Assembly (NCBI RefSeq): GCF_022398315.1
Contig: NZ_JAKEVF010000004.1
Span: 1 to 64,000, forward strand
From: Shewanella sp. Isolate11
Lineage (GTDB): Bacteria > Pseudomonadota > Gammaproteobacteria > Enterobacterales > Shewanellaceae
Length of the DNA: 64,000 bases
Reading direction: 5' to 3'
Shown here: positions 17,945-28,171 of the stretch, one piece after another
Position numbering within the stretch: the first letter of the stretch is position 1
Layout of the letters: each line of letters opens with the position of its first letter
The notes under the pieces: model-generated
The model's database searches: none
Told to the model about the DNA's origin: nothing
The model's input: the letters and a program-made list of their open reading frames with translations, nothing else
Program-made: the position numbers and the translations under genes

Positions 17945-18229
17945 ATGAACAAGCTAACTAAAGTATCACTAATTACCTCATTACTTGTTGGATTAAGTTT
18001 TTCTGTTAATGCCAACGATGTTATTCCAACGGACATCAGTGCAACATTGGAACGCAATCTAGCGGCTCAGATGCAAGAGATGATGCAGGTTGCTCAGCAA
18101 GAGTTGAGCCTTTCACTGCAAGCTCAATTGTCAGAATCGTTATTTGAGACCATGGAGCAATCAGTTGCAGTTGCTGATAGTGAAGCAGCAGATCAAGAGG
18201 TTGTGATCACTAGTGCATTGGTGAAGTAA
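17945..18229 (+). CDS. Small secreted protein of unknown function
   Basis: 94 residues from the ATG at 17945, which is preceded by an AAAGGAAAGGACGA ribosome-binding region. The upstream in-frame extension (from 17864) would bury the signal peptide. The N-terminus (KVSLITSLLVGLSFSVNA) is a signal peptide. The mature protein is Met/Gln-rich, acidic and predicted helical (NLAAQMQEMMQVAQQELSLS), with no Cys. It opens a three-gene cluster with a 35-residue membrane peptide and a PspC protein, which hints at an envelope-stress role. I recognise no family. Confidence 0.75.
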   Translation: MNKLTKVSLITSLLVGLSFSVNANDVIPTDISATLERNLAAQMQEMMQVAQQELSLSLQAQLSESLFETMEQSVAVADSEAADQEVVITSALVK

Positions 18230-18231
18230 TT

Positions 18232-18339
18232 ATGGTGGCATATTTCATTGAACTAGCTGCGATATTATTGCTACCCGTGTTGAGCTTTGCACTGTGTGCA
18301 ACCATTATTTGTCATTTGAGATGGCACAAGTCGTTTTAA
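18232..18339 (+). CDS. 35-residue single-pass membrane peptide
   Basis: The ATG at 18232 follows the preceding stop by 2 bp, and the frame runs to TAA at 18337-18339. The product is a hydrophobic segment (FIELAAILLLPVLSFAL) followed by a short polar tail (RWHKSF), so it is one transmembrane helix with a basic C-terminus. The tight spacing between the secreted protein and the PspC gene supports co-translation. Phage-shock operons often carry small membrane proteins of this kind, but sequence alone does not prove homology. Confidence 0.6.
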   Translation: MVAYFIELAAILLLPVLSFALCATIICHLRWHKSF

Positions 18340-18382
18340 CCCGTGTATGGCTCAACCCCTTTTAGTGCTTTAGGAGAATACA

Positions 18383-18589
18383 ATGAACAGCGATGATGTG
18401 ATTTCTAGGATTAAACGCCCTACACGCTTGGTGTGCGGTATCGCAGCAATGATGGCCGATAAGTTTGGCTGGTCATGCTTTTGGACTCGAATTGTTTGGG
18501 CCGTGGCGGTGATTATGAATCCAGCTATCAGCTTACTGATCTATTTTGCGCTGGCGTTATTGTTGCCAAAATGGGATGCACAACACTAG
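18383..18589 (+). CDS. PspC-domain membrane protein
   Basis: 68 residues, essentially only a PspC domain: a short polar N-terminus, the RLVCGIAAMMADKFGWSCFW segment, and a hydrophobic helix pair (VWAVAVIMNPAISLLIYFAL). PspC senses envelope stress with PspB in the phage-shock response. Here neither pspA nor pspF is adjacent, so this is a stand-alone PspC-like protein. The ribosome-binding site TAGGAG lies 7 nt upstream. Confidence 0.85.
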   Translation: MNSDDVISRIKRPTRLVCGIAAMMADKFGWSCFWTRIVWAVAVIMNPAISLLIYFALALLLPKWDAQH

Positions 18590-18638
18590 ATGCTCTGCCT
18601 CAAACAAAAGCCAGTAGGCAGAGCGCTAAGTTGATGTT

Positions 18639-19376
18639 TTATCTATTTAAAAAGGCTTGAAATCTGCTCTTGGCTTCATCACTTTGTAATCTAATGGCAA
18701 ATTCTTTTAGCTCTTTTTGCATCTGTTCCCTGACAAGCTCTACATCATAGTTGATTAGTTTTTTCGTGGCTTGCAGCGCCTCAGGTGGTTGTTTGGCCAG
18801 TTTGGTGGCTTGCGCTATGGCATAGTCAAACAGAGTGTCGTTCGGTAAAACTTGATTAACCAGTCCCATCTGCTTGGCATCATCAGCGTTAAAACTATCA
18901 CCCAGTAATAACAGCTCTGCAGCTTTAGTACGTCCGACTAAACGAGGCAATAATAGGCTGGCTCCAGCTTCAGGTACTAAGGCTAAATCCACAAATGGCA
19001 GCTTAAACTTAGCGCTGTTATCGGCATAGACTAAATCGCAATGCAGTAACAGGGTTGTACCAATGCCGACGGCAGCCCCGCTTACTGCTGCGACTAGGGG
19101 TTTGTTAATATCGAGTAGGGTAAAGAGAAACTTAAATGCAGGATGTTCTGGCCCTAAGCTACTATTTTTTAAAAAGTCTGCGATATCGTTGCCTGAAGTG
19201 AAACAATTGTCTTGTCCTTTGATCACAAAGGCGTTAATTCCGTTGTCTGACTCCCCTTGGATAAGGTATTCTGTAAGCTGAGTGTACATTTCAAGGTTAA
19301 GCGCGTTGAGTTTATCTGGACGATTTAAAGTAATGATGCGAACGCCTTGCTTATCCTGAATTTGAATGGTGCTCAT
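18639..19376 (-). CDS. Enoyl-CoA hydratase/isomerase family protein
   Basis: A 245-residue crotonase-fold protein. The CoA-binding and oxyanion-hole segments are visible: FTSGNDIADFL and GAAVGIGTTLLLHCDL. One acidic residue sits in the LVPEAGASLLLPRLVG segment, the position of a catalytic Glu. The second Glu used by true hydratases is not evident (GIGTT in place of a Glu-containing loop), so an isomerase-type activity is possible. The substrate is unknown. It is transcribed toward the PspC cluster and divergent from the copper chaperone gene, with only 36 bp between starts, so the promoters must overlap. Confidence 0.85.
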   Translation of the reverse strand: MSTIQIQDKQGVRIITLNRPDKLNALNLEMYTQLTEYLIQGESDNGINAFVIKGQDNCFTSGNDIADFLKNSSLGPEHPAFKFLFTLLDINKPLVAAVSGAAVGIGTTLLLHCDLVYADNSAKFKLPFVDLALVPEAGASLLLPRLVGRTKAAELLLLGDSFNADDAKQMGLVNQVLPNDTLFDYAIAQATKLAKQPPEALQATKKLINYDVELVREQMQKELKEFAIRLQSDEAKSRFQAFLNR

Positions 19377-19412
19377 TGGTCAATGATCCTTATTTTTGGC
19401 CAGTGGGAGTAA

Positions 19413-19898
19413 ATGGAGTTTAAGACATTGAAACACATTTTCAAACATGCGTTTAATTTTGTATTGCTATCATGCACTTCATTCTCTGTCTTGGCAAATG
19501 TCATGTTGGTGGATGGTTATGTCAGAGCAATGCCTCCGAGTGTTCCAAATACCGCTGCTTATTTCACTTTGATGAATCACGGCGCGGCAATCAAACTGGT
19601 GGCTGTGGAAACCCCTATTGCCGCGGAAGCTCAACTGCATACATTGGTTGAAGAAGATGGCGTGGTTAAGATGAGACAACAGCCAAATTTTGCTATTGCC
19701 GAGCATGGCAATCTAAACTTAGCTCCTTCTGGTGATCACATTATGTTGCTTGGACTTAAGCAACCATTGAATATTGGTGATCAAGTTGATTTAACATTAA
19801 CTTTTGATGATGGCAGTCAACAGCTGATAAAGCTGAGGGTTCGTAAGCAAGACATGGCTCAGCAAGAGGGTGACATGCAACATCACCACCATCATTAA
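19413..19898 (+). CDS. Periplasmic copper chaperone PCu(A)C
   Basis: A 161-residue exported protein with a signal sequence (hydrophobic stretch at residues 14-28). It matches the family's copper motif HX10MX21HXM exactly: H76, M87, H109 and M111. PCu(A)C proteins carry Cu(I) in the periplasm for cytochrome oxidase assembly. An extra C-terminal MQHHHHH tail (residues 155-161) could bind further metal. The start at 19413 has GGGAG upstream. It is first in a likely operon with DUF2333 and TIGR04219 genes (gaps of 12 and 3 bp). Confidence 0.92.
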   Translation: MEFKTLKHIFKHAFNFVLLSCTSFSVLANVMLVDGYVRAMPPSVPNTAAYFTLMNHGAAIKLVAVETPIAAEAQLHTLVEEDGVVKMRQQPNFAIAEHGNLNLAPSGDHIMLLGLKQPLNIGDQVDLTLTFDDGSQQLIKLRVRKQDMAQQEGDMQHHHHH

Positions 19899-19910
19899 TG
19901 GAGTATTAAG

Positions 19911-20882
19911 ATGCAGATAACCTGGAAAAAAGGCGCATTAGTTGCCACGGTTTTAATTTTGATTGGCTATTTTATCAGTGTTTGGTGGAGCGTTGAGCCT
20001 GACGAGCTATCACCGCAACAGCTGCAAAATAGTGAAGGCCATAAAGTCGTGGGATACGCGACAACCACATCGCTAATTCTAACGGTTGAAACCCTGCTAG
20101 ATAAAAATGGTGGTTGGCTGTCCAATGATGTCATGCCGCCTTCGCTATTTATGGATAATATGCCAGCGTTTGAGTTTGGCGCTATTGAGCAAGTTCGCGA
20201 CTTAGCACTGATTATGCGTAAAGAGTTCAGTCGCTCTCAGTCACAATCGACAGCCGATGCTGATCTACTAGCGGCACATTCAAAGCTGAATATCGAACAT
20301 ACTAGTTGGCTAGTGCCAAGCGCTGAGAGTGAATATCGTGACGCAGTGAAGTTACTCAAACTGTATCGCGCAAGAATTGCCGACCCGAATAATCCTGATG
20401 CGCAGTTTTATGCCCGTGCCGATAATCTCAATGAGTGGCTAAAAGAGATTCAAAAGCGTTTAGGTAGTATGTCGCAGCATTTATCTGCGAGTGTAGGTCA
20501 GGAGCGGTTAAATACCGATCTTGCTGGTGAAACTGAGGCAAGTCAGTCGACACCAACGCAGACGAGTAACCTGATTAAGACCAACTGGTGGAAAATTGAT
20601 GATGTCTTTTATGAAACTCGAGGTGCGACTTGGGCATTATTGAATTTCATGAAGGCGATTGAAGTCGACTTTGCCGATGTGTTGAAGAAGAAAAACGCTG
20701 AGGTAAGCCTACAACAAATTATTCGTGAATTAGAGCAAACTCAGCAACCGGTATGGAGCCCTATGGTGCTCAATGGTTCTGGATTTGGCATCTTGGCTAA
20801 TCATTCTTTGGTGATGGCGAATTATATTTCCCGCGCAAATGCTGCGGTGATTGATCTAACTAACTTATTGACTCAAGGTTAA
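19911..20882 (+). CDS. DUF2333 family inner-membrane-anchored protein
   Basis: 323 residues with one N-terminal transmembrane helix (GALVATVLILIGYFISVWW) and a long soluble, mostly helical periplasmic part. The sequence fits DUF2333, an uncharacterised gammaproteobacterial family of about this length; conserved-looking stretches include GGWLSNDVMPPSLFMDNMP and WWKIDDVFYETRGATWAL. Its place between a copper chaperone and an outer-membrane barrel suggests an envelope role. The function is unknown. Confidence 0.8.
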   Translation: MQITWKKGALVATVLILIGYFISVWWSVEPDELSPQQLQNSEGHKVVGYATTTSLILTVETLLDKNGGWLSNDVMPPSLFMDNMPAFEFGAIEQVRDLALIMRKEFSRSQSQSTADADLLAAHSKLNIEHTSWLVPSAESEYRDAVKLLKLYRARIADPNNPDAQFYARADNLNEWLKEIQKRLGSMSQHLSASVGQERLNTDLAGETEASQSTPTQTSNLIKTNWWKIDDVFYETRGATWALLNFMKAIEVDFADVLKKKNAEVSLQQIIRELEQTQQPVWSPMVLNGSGFGILANHSLVMANYISRANAAVIDLTNLLTQG

Positions 20883-20885
20883 ATT

Positions 20886-21629
20886 ATGAAAAAGACACTA
20901 CTTGTATGTGCAATTCTGGGTTCTTTGGCTGCCACTTCTGCTAATGCAGCAACCCTTGTTGGTTTTAAAGTAGGTGGTGATTATTGGCAAGCCGATACCA
21001 GTGGTACTTTTGCTGAAAAGGGCCAAACTCAGCAAGATTTTGATTATGATTCATCTTGGCAAGGTAGCTTATGGGTAGCGGTTGAGCATCCCATTCCATT
21101 TGTTCCAAATCTAAAAATTCGCGAAAATAGTTTAGATGTGGACGGTAAGGCGACGTTAACCGGTGATTGGACATTCAATAACAACACCTTTACTTCAGGC
21201 GATATTACTTCTTCAGTTAACCTGAGTAATACCGATTTTGTCTTATATTATGAGATCCTGGATAACGATCTGGTTGCCCTGGATGTTGGTGCTGCTTATA
21301 AAATGATGCATGGTTCATACAGTGTTGCCGATTCGGGTCATCCAGAAGAACGTGATATCAGTAAAGGCATTGTGATGGCTTCAGCTAATGCTGAAGTTGG
21401 CGTGCCAGGTCTAGGTTTATATGGTTTTGCCGATGTGATGCTAGGTATTGATGAAACCAGCGTATATGACTATTCAGTGGGCTTAGGTTGGATGTTTGAT
21501 GGTATTGCATTAGATACTAAAGTTCGCGTTGGTTACCGTGACTTTACGTTCGACGTTAATGGTTTCGACCGTATCACCGCTAACAACCAATTTAAAGGCG
21601 CATTCGCCGGTGTTGAAATAGTGTTCTAA
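20886..21629 (+). CDS. TIGR04219-type outer-membrane beta-barrel protein
   Basis: 247 residues with a signal peptide (KKTLLVCAILGSLAATSANA) and alternating strands ending in a C-terminal Phe (AGVEIVF), the barrel-insertion signature. The opening VGFKVGGDYWQADTSGTFAE fits the TIGR04219 family as I recall it. It starts 3 bp after the DUF2333 gene. The TAA stop is also the left boundary of inverted-repeat element copy B. The substrate is unknown. Confidence 0.85.
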   Translation: MKKTLLVCAILGSLAATSANAATLVGFKVGGDYWQADTSGTFAEKGQTQQDFDYDSSWQGSLWVAVEHPIPFVPNLKIRENSLDVDGKATLTGDWTFNNNTFTSGDITSSVNLSNTDFVLYYEILDNDLVALDVGAAYKMMHGSYSVADSGHPEERDISKGIVMASANAEVGVPGLGLYGFADVMLGIDETSVYDYSVGLGWMFDGIALDTKVRVGYRDFTFDVNGFDRITANNQFKGAFAGVEIVF

Positions 21630-21804
21630 TACCAATCAAAGTAAATTAGTGATCAGCCCGCTTTATAAAAGAATAGGCACAGGAAAAATTGTCGAGAACA
21701 AGGCGTAAATTACAGTAACTATTTATTAAAATTACAAAATTTACAACACGGTTATCGGCGATTTTAACTAGTAAGAATGATCAGATAATTACTGCGATTG
21801 GTAT
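21629..21804 (-). mobile_element. MITE-like element, copy B
   Basis: 176 bp with the same ATACCAATC/GATTGGTAT ends, in the orientation opposite to copy A. It starts within the TAA of the upstream barrel gene and ends just before the shared terminator. The right flank (AA) does not repeat the left TA, so a clean target duplication is not seen here. It is non-coding. Confidence 0.75.
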
Positions 21805-21830
21805 AATACCTGAGTTGATTTGAACTCAAT

Positions 21831-21857
21831 AAAAAAACCGCCAATAGGCGGTTTTTT
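21831..21857. terminator. Bidirectional terminator between the TIGR04219 gene and tolC
   Basis: A-run, ACCGCC, loop AATA, GGCGGT, T-run. It can end the plus-strand PCu(A)C operon and the minus-strand tolC gene. Confidence 0.9.
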
Positions 21858-21888
21858 ATTGCTCATTTTTTATTGTATCAATGAGGTA

Positions 21889-23214
21889 TTATTCGCTGGC
21901 AACTGGCTCAGTTAGGCCGTTGTTGATTGCGATAACATCATCCTCATTCAAGGTACCTGCAGCTTGCTTAAGTGCCAGAATAGAGTTGATGTAACCATAG
22001 CGCGCATTCGAAAGCTGACGCTTAGAATCATAAAGGTCACGAGTACGGTTAAGCACGTCTACGATAGTACGAGTACCCACTTCGAAACCCGCTTGAGTAG
22101 CTTTTAATGCACTTTCAGATGAGATCACTGATTGCTCGTATGCACGAATCGAACTGATTGAAGCACCGACATTGTTAAAGTTGTTACGCACGTTTTTAAC
22201 GACTTGACGGTAGGTTTGTTCCATTTTTTCACTGGCTTCAACATACTGATATTGAGCTTGGTTCACTTTAGAACTGACTTTGAAACCTTCAAAAATAGGG
22301 ATGCTCAATGTCAGACCTACGTTGGCGTTATCATAATCGTCCAGAGAACCGGTCTCATCTTCTTGCTCTAGGTTAGTGGTATAACCTGCATTCAAGTTTA
22401 ATGAAGGCATGTGACCCGCTTTGTAAAGCGAAATAGTTTTCTTGGCGATATCAGTACCGATACGAGTGGTCATTAGGTCGACACTGTTGGTTTCGGCCAT
22501 TTTTAACCATTCGTTAGGTTGTGCTGGTGACGGTTCAACAGCGGTAAAGCGAGTGGTATCGAGTACATCGATAGATGAATGCTCAAGTCCGGTGATTTCA
22601 CGCAGGGCTTCATAACTGTTAGTCAGTTGGTTTTCTGCCAAGATTTCAGATGCACGAGCCAAATCGTATTGGGCTTGAGCTTCATGAACATCGGTGATGG
22701 CCGTAAGACCAACGGCAAAGCGTTGTTTTGTTTGCTCTAGTTGACGCTCAATAGCGCGTTTTTCAGCACCCTGAAATTCGTAGTTATCTTTAGCCGATAA
22801 CACATCGAAATAAGCGCTGGTTACTCGAATGATTAAAGATTGTAAGCTAGATGCGTAGGCTGCATCGGCTTGTGAAGCGGCCAGCTCGGCTAAGTCGAGC
22901 CCAACCCATGCACTGTGGTCATAAATGACTTGGTTGAGCGAAACCCCAGCATTTAATCCCATGTTGTATTTATCGTCTTCAACGTTTGACCAACTTTTAC
23001 CGTAACCGACGCTGGCGCTGATAGTTGGTAAAAGAGGAGCACGATTTTCTTCAATCTGCTCATATAGGCGGTCACGTTGAGATTGAGCCTGTAGCGCAAC
23101 AGGATCACTTGTGAGAGCTTGTTGGTATATCTGTAATAGATCGTCGGCGTGAACGGCAGAAGTTGCTGCCGAAAGAGTCAAGGCTGCACACAAGGTGCGA
23201 ATCTTAAATTTCAT
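21889..23214 (-). CDS. tolC: Outer-membrane efflux channel TolC
   Basis: 441 residues from the ATG at 23214, which has AAAGGACAG about 8 nt upstream; the ATG at 23235 is less well placed. A signal peptide (IRTLCAALTLSAATSAVHA) is followed by the two-fold TolC repeat of coiled coils and beta strands (NMGLNAGVSLNQVIYDHSAW and NVGLTLSIPIFEGFKVSSK). TolC forms the trimeric exit duct for RND and ABC pumps and type I secretion. It is divergent from nudF, the same arrangement as in E. coli. Confidence 0.95.
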   Translation of the reverse strand: MKFKIRTLCAALTLSAATSAVHADDLLQIYQQALTSDPVALQAQSQRDRLYEQIEENRAPLLPTISASVGYGKSWSNVEDDKYNMGLNAGVSLNQVIYDHSAWVGLDLAELAASQADAAYASSLQSLIIRVTSAYFDVLSAKDNYEFQGAEKRAIERQLEQTKQRFAVGLTAITDVHEAQAQYDLARASEILAENQLTNSYEALREITGLEHSSIDVLDTTRFTAVEPSPAQPNEWLKMAETNSVDLMTTRIGTDIAKKTISLYKAGHMPSLNLNAGYTTNLEQEDETGSLDDYDNANVGLTLSIPIFEGFKVSSKVNQAQYQYVEASEKMEQTYRQVVKNVRNNFNNVGASISSIRAYEQSVISSESALKATQAGFEVGTRTIVDVLNRTRDLYDSKRQLSNARYGYINSILALKQAAGTLNEDDVIAINNGLTEPVASE

Positions 23215-23483
23215 TACCTGTCCTTTTTGAGACATATATACCCCTTATTAGGAGTTAATAACGTTAAGTGATGCTTTACTTCGTTATTTTGAGTAAAGCG
23301 GTCTGCGCTTCCCGACGCTTCCCGATACATCTAAACTTATAGAGTTAAGATATTAAGAAATTAACCAATTTTAAGTCAACTCCGAAGTGTAACAGTTTTT
23401 GATTTTATGTCTGCAAATTTTCCATTATCACATGCTATATTGGTTTGTTTAGGCGGCCTGCGGAGATCTCACTGAGAAAGATT

Positions 23484-24092
23484 ATGAGCCAAAAATTTAC
23501 TCGCAATGACATCGAAATGCTTAGTCAGCAGACTGTATATCAAGGTTTTTTTCGATTAGATGAATATCGGTTTAAACATCGATTATTTGCTGGTGGCTGG
23601 AGCGAAGTGATCACTCGCGAGGTATTTGAGCGTGGTCATGCCGTGGTGGTGCTGCCTTATGATCCGCTGGAAGACAAAGTCGTGCTGATTGAACAGATCC
23701 GAATTCCCATCGTCGCCGTAACAGATAAACCATGGTTAATGGAACTTGTGGCCGGCATGATTGACAAAGATGAGACCAGTGAACAAGTGGCTCGTCGAGA
23801 ACTGCAAGAAGAAGCCGGTTTAGATGCCGTTAAATTAAATTATATTAGCAACTATTTTTCCAGCCCGGGTGGCACCAGCGAACGTTTCGACTTTTTCTGG
23901 GCTCAAGTCGATACCCGTAAAGCTTCTGGCATTCATGGCTTGAGTGATGAAGGCGAAGATATTAAGGTACACGTAATTTCGAGGGCGGAGGCTTATCAAG
24001 CTGTGTGTGATGGTAAAATTAATAACGCATCAACTGTGATTGGTTTGCAGTGGCTGCAACTCAACTATACGAAGTTAAGAGCGGCAGAGTGA
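23484..24092 (+). CDS. nudF: ADP-ribose pyrophosphatase NudF
   Basis: 202 residues from the ATG at 23484 (MSQKFTRNDIEMLSQQT); the longer frame from 23445 lacks support. It hydrolyses ADP-ribose to AMP and ribose 5-phosphate. The Nudix box is complete: a Gly in AGMIDKDE, then RRELQEEAGLDA. It is the first gene of nudF-yqiB-cpdA-yqiA-parE, an order shared with E. coli, and its stop overlaps the next start. Confidence 0.95.
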   Translation: MSQKFTRNDIEMLSQQTVYQGFFRLDEYRFKHRLFAGGWSEVITREVFERGHAVVVLPYDPLEDKVVLIEQIRIPIVAVTDKPWLMELVAGMIDKDETSEQVARRELQEEAGLDAVKLNYISNYFSSPGGTSERFDFFWAQVDTRKASGIHGLSDEGEDIKVHVISRAEAYQAVCDGKINNASTVIGLQWLQLNYTKLRAAE

Positions 24093-24535
24093 GTGTATCT
24101 TTGAATAAACGGCGTCATAGCTATCAAGTGGATGTTAGCCGCTTCCTTGCATTATGTGGTCGTAACTATGTCCATATTCTGCGTTGGCTGCCGATTACCT
24201 GCGTAGAGGGGGAGTGCTGGCAGGTTGAAGGTGATTTTGGCTGTTTAGATGTAAAACTGTTAGAAAACACTCAATATACGCAGTTAATCGAAATTTCACG
24301 TTCCATAGGACTACCGCAATTAGTTGATACTCCTAAAGTTGTAGTGCGGGTTTATCATGATGCTAAATTGGCAGAAGTGTTAACTAGTCGACAGATTTAT
24401 CGCTTGCGGGCGGTATATGATTATCCAAATGTGCGTATGTACCACCGAGATGAAAAGTATCAGGTAAATGCTTTTCTTGAAGAGTTACTAAAGATTGACA
24501 ACCACACGCGGATTATTTGTCAGTCAGAATCTTAG
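24089..24535 (+). CDS. yqiB: DUF1249 protein YqiB
   Basis: 148 residues if it starts at the GTG at 24089, which overlaps the nudF TGA in a GTGA junction. A longer in-frame reading from 24050 lies inside nudF and is less likely. The sequence follows E. coli YqiB: FLALCGRNYVHILRWLP near the start, VVRVYHDAKLAEV in the middle and RDEKYQVNAFLEELL near the end. The biochemical role is unknown. Translational coupling to nudF is likely. Confidence 0.88.
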   Translation: MSVSLNKRRHSYQVDVSRFLALCGRNYVHILRWLPITCVEGECWQVEGDFGCLDVKLLENTQYTQLIEISRSIGLPQLVDTPKVVVRVYHDAKLAEVLTSRQIYRLRAVYDYPNVRMYHRDEKYQVNAFLEELLKIDNHTRIICQSES

Positions 24536-24544
24536 GATTGTAAT

Positions 24545-25384
24545 GTGTTAAAAGAGGCTATCTCTTATCCTATAAACCGTAATGAGAGTATCAGGCTTGT
24601 TCAAGTCACTGATCCTCACCTGTTTGCCGATCCTGAAGCACAGCTTTTGGGTGTTAATACCGCGCACAGTTTAGCAGCTGTTTTGAACACCATTCAGGCG
24701 ATCGATTATCCAGCTGATTTCATGTTAGCCACTGGCGATATCAGTCAAGATTACTCTAGTGAATCCTATCAAAATTTTGTTAAAGCCATCGCCCCATTGC
24801 AGCTGCCTTGTCACTACCTTCCTGGGAATCATGATGACCCAAGGATCATGCATTTACATATGCAAGGGCCGAAGATTTATGGTGATAGACGCATTTTGGC
24901 TGGCAACTGGCAGATCATCATGTTGGACTCTACTGTCAGGGGAAAACCCGGTGGCAATATGGCCGAAGATGAGATGCTATTAATTGAGGCGGCAGTTGCT
25001 GCTGAGCCCGATAAAAACACGCTGTTGGTGATGCATCACAATCCAATTCAGGTTGACTGTAAATGGTTGGATCAACACTCCATGGATAACGGTAGTGATT
25101 TTCTTGCTCGTGTTGGCCAGCTTCCGCAAGTTAAAGGCTTGCTTTGGGGGCATGTACATCAGAGCTTAGATAGCACTTATTCGACCGAATTGGGTCAACT
25201 ACAGCTGATGGCAACGCCTTCGACTTGTATTCAGTTTAAGCCTAAGTCCCCCTATTTTGCGTTAGATGCAAAGCAACCTGGTTATCGCCTACTCGAGCTG
25301 AAAGCCGATGGCAGCATTTTAACCAATGTGTATCGAGTTCCTGGCAACAAATTTGCCCCGGATCATGAGTCAAAAGGCTATTAA
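24545..25384 (+). CDS. cpdA: 3',5'-cyclic AMP phosphodiesterase CpdA
   Basis: A 279-residue class III cyclic-nucleotide phosphodiesterase with a binuclear metal site. The calcineurin-like metal motifs are in order: TDPHLFAD, TGDISQD, PGNHDDP, MHHNP and GHVHQS. It hydrolyses cAMP and so tunes CRP signalling, which in Shewanella controls anaerobic respiration (family knowledge). The start is GTG at 24545 with AGGA upstream, 9 bp after yqiB. Confidence 0.94.
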   Translation: MLKEAISYPINRNESIRLVQVTDPHLFADPEAQLLGVNTAHSLAAVLNTIQAIDYPADFMLATGDISQDYSSESYQNFVKAIAPLQLPCHYLPGNHDDPRIMHLHMQGPKIYGDRRILAGNWQIIMLDSTVRGKPGGNMAEDEMLLIEAAVAAEPDKNTLLVMHHNPIQVDCKWLDQHSMDNGSDFLARVGQLPQVKGLLWGHVHQSLDSTYSTELGQLQLMATPSTCIQFKPKSPYFALDAKQPGYRLLELKADGSILTNVYRVPGNKFAPDHESKGY

Positions 25385-25617
25385 GATTACTTGAGGTTAT
25401 TGCTCTGTTGTCGTTTGTTTGGAATTAGTGATTAAACTCCTATCCCAGTAAAGCTTTATTTGGTGAATTGTGTCGCCAGTGTTAGCATCTCATTAATCGC
25501 AGCGTTAGATTATGTCTCCCCCTGTTATTTATATAGAGTTACCTGCGAAAAATTGGTGATAATACTAATGATATTCGCCGAGTTGCCCAATTGGAAAATA
25601 ATCGTTATCGAGGGAAT

Positions 25618-26196
25618 ATGCTGCTCTATATCCATGGTTTTAATAGTTCGCCCCAATCAGATAAAGGGGTGATTACAGCCGAATATATAGCGCGTCATTT
25701 TCCACAGATTGCTTTTTTTCAACCCCAGCTTCCTAGTACTCCCAAAGCCGCGATGGCGTCATTGATTGATTTGGTTGAGCGCGAGAAAGCCAAAGGGGAG
25801 TCTCTTAATTTTATCGGTTCTTCACTCGGTGGCTATTTTGCTAGTTACTTAGTCGAAACTTATGGTGGTAAAGCCGTATTAATTAATCCCGCCGTTAAGC
25901 CTTTTGAACTTTTTGATGAGTTTATCGGGCAGCAATATAATCCCTATACCGATGAAACTTATCAGGTATTGCCCGAACATAAAAATGATGTGGCGAAATT
26001 TGATACTCAAGTGATTATCAATCCGGATCGTTTTTTTGTATTGCTGCAGTCGGGCGATGAAGTGCTTGATTATAAGCAAGCAGTGAATAAATACCATTGT
26101 TGTCAGCTGCTCGTAGAAGCGGGTGGTGACCATAGTTTTGCTGGTTATGAACAACAGTTGGATAGGATCTGTCAGTTCCTGTTTCTTGACAAATAG
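25618..26196 (+). CDS. yqiA: YqiA/YcfP-type alpha/beta-hydrolase (esterase)
   Basis: 192 residues from the ATG at 25618, which has GAGGGA upstream; the frame from 25591 adds an unmatched extension. The opening LLYIHGFNSSPQSDKG and the nucleophile elbow FIGSSLGGYFASYL (GxSxG) match E. coli YqiA. The acid and His of the triad lie near GDEVLDY and GGDHSFAG. The substrate in vivo is unknown; the E. coli protein is a weak esterase. It sits just upstream of parE, as in E. coli. The 233-bp gap before it holds nothing I recognise. Confidence 0.92.
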   Translation: MLLYIHGFNSSPQSDKGVITAEYIARHFPQIAFFQPQLPSTPKAAMASLIDLVEREKAKGESLNFIGSSLGGYFASYLVETYGGKAVLINPAVKPFELFDEFIGQQYNPYTDETYQVLPEHKNDVAKFDTQVIINPDRFFVLLQSGDEVLDYKQAVNKYHCCQLLVEAGGDHSFAGYEQQLDRICQFLFLDK

Positions 26197-26226
26197 ACAT
26201 GTAGGGCCGCAACATGGCCTGAATAA

Positions 26227-28131
<1,905 letters not shown>

Positions 28132-28171
28132 ATTCGATTTAATTTTTAAAACTGTGGTACGACTCAATAAT

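Noticed and set aside
25460-25672. 70-codon frame before yqiA
   Set aside because: It overlaps the yqiA start in another frame and has no family resemblance.
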